Position numbers and translations under genes: made by a program | Assembly: GCF_030708455.1 (NCBI RefSeq) | Contig: NZ_JAUYWF010000001.1 | Span: 124,001 to 188,000 of the forward strand | Direction: 5' to 3' | From: Halomonas sp. SSL-5 | GTDB lineage: Bacteria; Pseudomonadota; Gammaproteobacteria; Pseudomonadales; Halomonadaceae | DNA length: 64,000 nucleotides | The notes under the pieces: generated by a model | The model's input: the letters and a program-made list of their open reading frames with translations, nothing else | What the model was told of the DNA's origin: nothing | Database searches by the model: none | In this document: positions 62,521 through 64,000 of the stretch, one piece after another | Layout of the letters: every line of letters begins with the position of its first letter | How positions within the stretch are numbered: position 1 is the first letter of the stretch

Positions 62521-64000
62521 GATGCTTTGCCTCCCTGGCCCTTGCCACCGTTCTTCTTGGTTTTCACCGCATCGTGCAGCGGGGCGTAGAGCGCCTCGGT
62601 CAGCTCGGTGAAGCGCCGGCCGACGGCCGCTTGGCGCACCAGGCTCTCGAGGTCGCGCCACTGGCGGGCGAGGTAGGGATCGCGGTCGCGCTCGCCGGCG
62701 GTGTAGTCGTCGCCCTCGAAGACGCGCGCGGCGGCCTTCCAGGCCTTGAGGTCGGCCTCTTCCGCCTTCTCCTCGCTGCCGAAGACCCGGGCCAGGGCGC
62801 TCTGGTCGCCGCCCTTCTCGTGCCAGGCGAAGGCGGTGTCCCGGGCCAGCGGCAGCGGGGCGGTCATGCCGGCGCGCCAGGCGTGAGCGATGGCCTCCAG
62901 GTGCTTGCGGGCGTCGGCCGCGTCCAGCGGCGCCAGGGTGCCACCGCCGGCCCGGGAGAGCAGCACCGTGGTCATGGGGCCGAGGGCGAGCTGGCCGGCG
63001 AGATGGGCGACCCAGGGGGCTAGCCAGTGCTTCCAGTTATATTTGCCCTTGTTGACCAGGCTGCTGGTCATCAGCACCAGCCGGCAGCGCTCGCCGGCGT
63101 CGTTCTCGCGCAGGCCGTCCAGCCAGTCCTCGATCTGCAGCGGGCCGTCTGCGGTGGCGAGTTCCAGCGACACGGAGGCCGGCGTCTCCCAGGCGTGGGG
63201 CCAGGCCTCGAGCTTCTCGGCGTAGGCCTCGAAGAGGTCGTCCAGGGGCTCGACGAGGTGCGCGCGCATCAGCTCGGCGAAGCCGCCCATGGCCAGGCGC
63301 CCCTCGCGCTCCAGGCGCGCCAGGGTGTCGTGGACCGCGGGAATGGGCGATGCCCCCTCGTCCACGGCGCGGCGCCCGGCCTCGATCAGCGCCTGCTGAA
63401 GCTGCCAGTGGTCGAGGCCGTCCAGGGCGAAGGGCTCGTGGTCGGGGCTCTCCAGCGCCTCGCGCTCGAGGTAGACGCCGAGCCGAGTGGTGAAGAAGGC
63501 CTTCACCGGGTCCTTGAGGAAGCCGGCGAGACGCGCCAGGGGCAGGGCGCTGTCGAGCGTCATGGGCGGCAGCTCGCCGTCCGTCACATCCGGCGTCGGC
63601 TGGCCGGCGTGCACCGCCCGCCACTCCCGGGCGTAGGTAAACAGCGCCGGATCTTCTGCAAAGCTCTCTACCGCGCCCGACCCCGCGCGGCTTTCTACCG
63701 TGCCCGAAGCCGCACGGAAGTACTTCCGGCTGAACGGCTGCAGCGGGTGCTCGGTGGTCAGGGCGTCGAGCAGGGCCTGACCGGCGTCGTCTTCTTCTGC
63801 GCCTGCCAAGCGCCAGCCGGCGGCCAGGTGGTCGCGGAGCTGGCCGAGCAGCACCGAGGGCGGCCGGGGCTCGTTGTCGTGGATGCTGCGGCCCACCCAG
63901 CTGATCATCAGGCTGTCGCGGGCCGAGAGCAGCGCCTCGAGGAAGAGGTAGCGGTCGTCCTCGCGGCGCGAGCGGTCGCCGGGGCGGTAGTCGTGGCCCA
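62517..64000 (-). CDS. recC: RecC, exonuclease V gamma subunit, C-terminal part
   Basis: This is the last 494 residues of RecC; the start lies beyond the right edge. The frame enters with EDDRYLFLEALLSARDSLMI and SWVGRSIHDNEPRPPSVLLG, a conserved RecC segment. LARLAGFLKDPVKAFFTTRL and TRLGVYLEREALESPDHEPF follow. RecC scans for Chi. A small tandem repeat (63663-63716) sits after FSRKYFR. The end overlaps recB by ATGA. The C-terminus is Lys/Gly-rich (KTKKNGGKGQGGKAS). Confidence 0.94.
   Translation of the reverse strand, partial: GHDYRPGDRSRREDDRYLFLEALLSARDSLMISWVGRSIHDNEPRPPSVLLGQLRDHLAAGWRLAGAEEDDAGQALLDALTTEHPLQPFSRKYFRAASGTVESRAGSGAVESFAEDPALFTYAREWRAVHAGQPTPDVTDGELPPMTLDSALPLARLAGFLKDPVKAFFTTRLGVYLEREALESPDHEPFALDGLDHWQLQQALIEAGRRAVDEGASPIPAVHDTLARLEREGRLAMGGFAELMRAHLVEPLDDLFEAYAEKLEAWPHAWETPASVSLELATADGPLQIEDWLDGLRENDAGERCRLVLMTSSLVNKGKYNWKHWLAPWVAHLAGQLALGPMTTVLLSRAGGGTLAPLDAADARKHLEAIAHAWRAGMTAPLPLARDTAFAWHEKGGDQSALARVFGSEEKAEEADLKAWKAAARVFEGDDYTAGERDRDPYLARQWRDLESLVRQAAVGRRFTELTEALYAPLHDAVKTKKNGGKGQGGKAS
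63663..63716. repeat. two 27-base tandem repeats inside recC
   Basis: Units at 63663-63689 and 63690-63716 match at 22 of 27 bases. On the coding strand they give RAASGTVES and RAGSGAVES, in frame, between FSRKYF and FAEDPALF. This looks like a small duplication in a surface loop. Confidence 0.75.

Overview
The window is GC-rich gammaproteobacterial chromosome, most likely from the Halomonas group (Halomonadaceae). This rests on gene content and order: an NhaD Na+/H+ antiporter, FabV, the arginine succinyltransferase operon with two transferase subunits next to an AraC-type ArgR, DUF3581 and DUF3422 proteins, and a tgpA-type operon. No rRNA, tRNA, CRISPR array, transposase or prophage gene was seen. 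Genes are tightly packed, and many pairs overlap by 1 or 4 bases.

Layout. 1-2993: partial ExoD, a small membrane protein, rnk, a LysE exporter and an EAL protein. 2933-10228: aidB, a Nudix hydrolase, the MoxR/DUF58/transglutaminase operon, glutathione peroxidase and a small uncharacterised gene. 10401-21106: fabV, then an ArgR-type regulator and the arginine catabolic operon astC-aruF-aruG-astD-astB. An AFG1/ZapE-type ATPase is coupled to its end, where astE is often found. 21112-24848: qmcA/nfeD, a TRIC-like channel and a lipoprotein. 24853-30209: a four-gene minus-strand operon of a small PstS-like periplasmic protein, an outer-membrane porin, a membrane GGDEF/EAL protein and an exosortase-type acyltransferase. 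30439-47530: nhaD, a CorA-type transporter, arfB, a coupled GGDEF/EAL pair, CbiX, nfsA, the lemA/TPM/DUF1499 operon and other metabolic genes. 48001-48715: a short AT-rich insert carrying one orphan gene. 48716-51845: a diguanylate cyclase, a voltage-sensor-like protein and an MTA/SAH nucleosidase.

The clearest accessory feature is an AT-rich island at about 51960-56390. It holds a Gabija-type anti-phage pair, an OLD-family ATPase/TOPRIM nuclease (gajA) and an SF1 helicase (gajB), inserted directly beside the recCBD operon (56393 to the window end). Both proteins look longer than the founding Gabija pair, and gajA begins with a perfect 24-base in-frame tandem duplication.

A second theme is small in-frame insertions or tandem repeats inside conserved genes: an 89-base palindromic element in recB, 27-base repeats in recC, 24-base repeats in aidB, and a duplicated 3' end on the gene at 9839-10228. 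A third theme is cyclic-di-GMP signalling, with five turnover proteins in 64 kb. Functions are read from motifs and remembered family features; no database search was possible.
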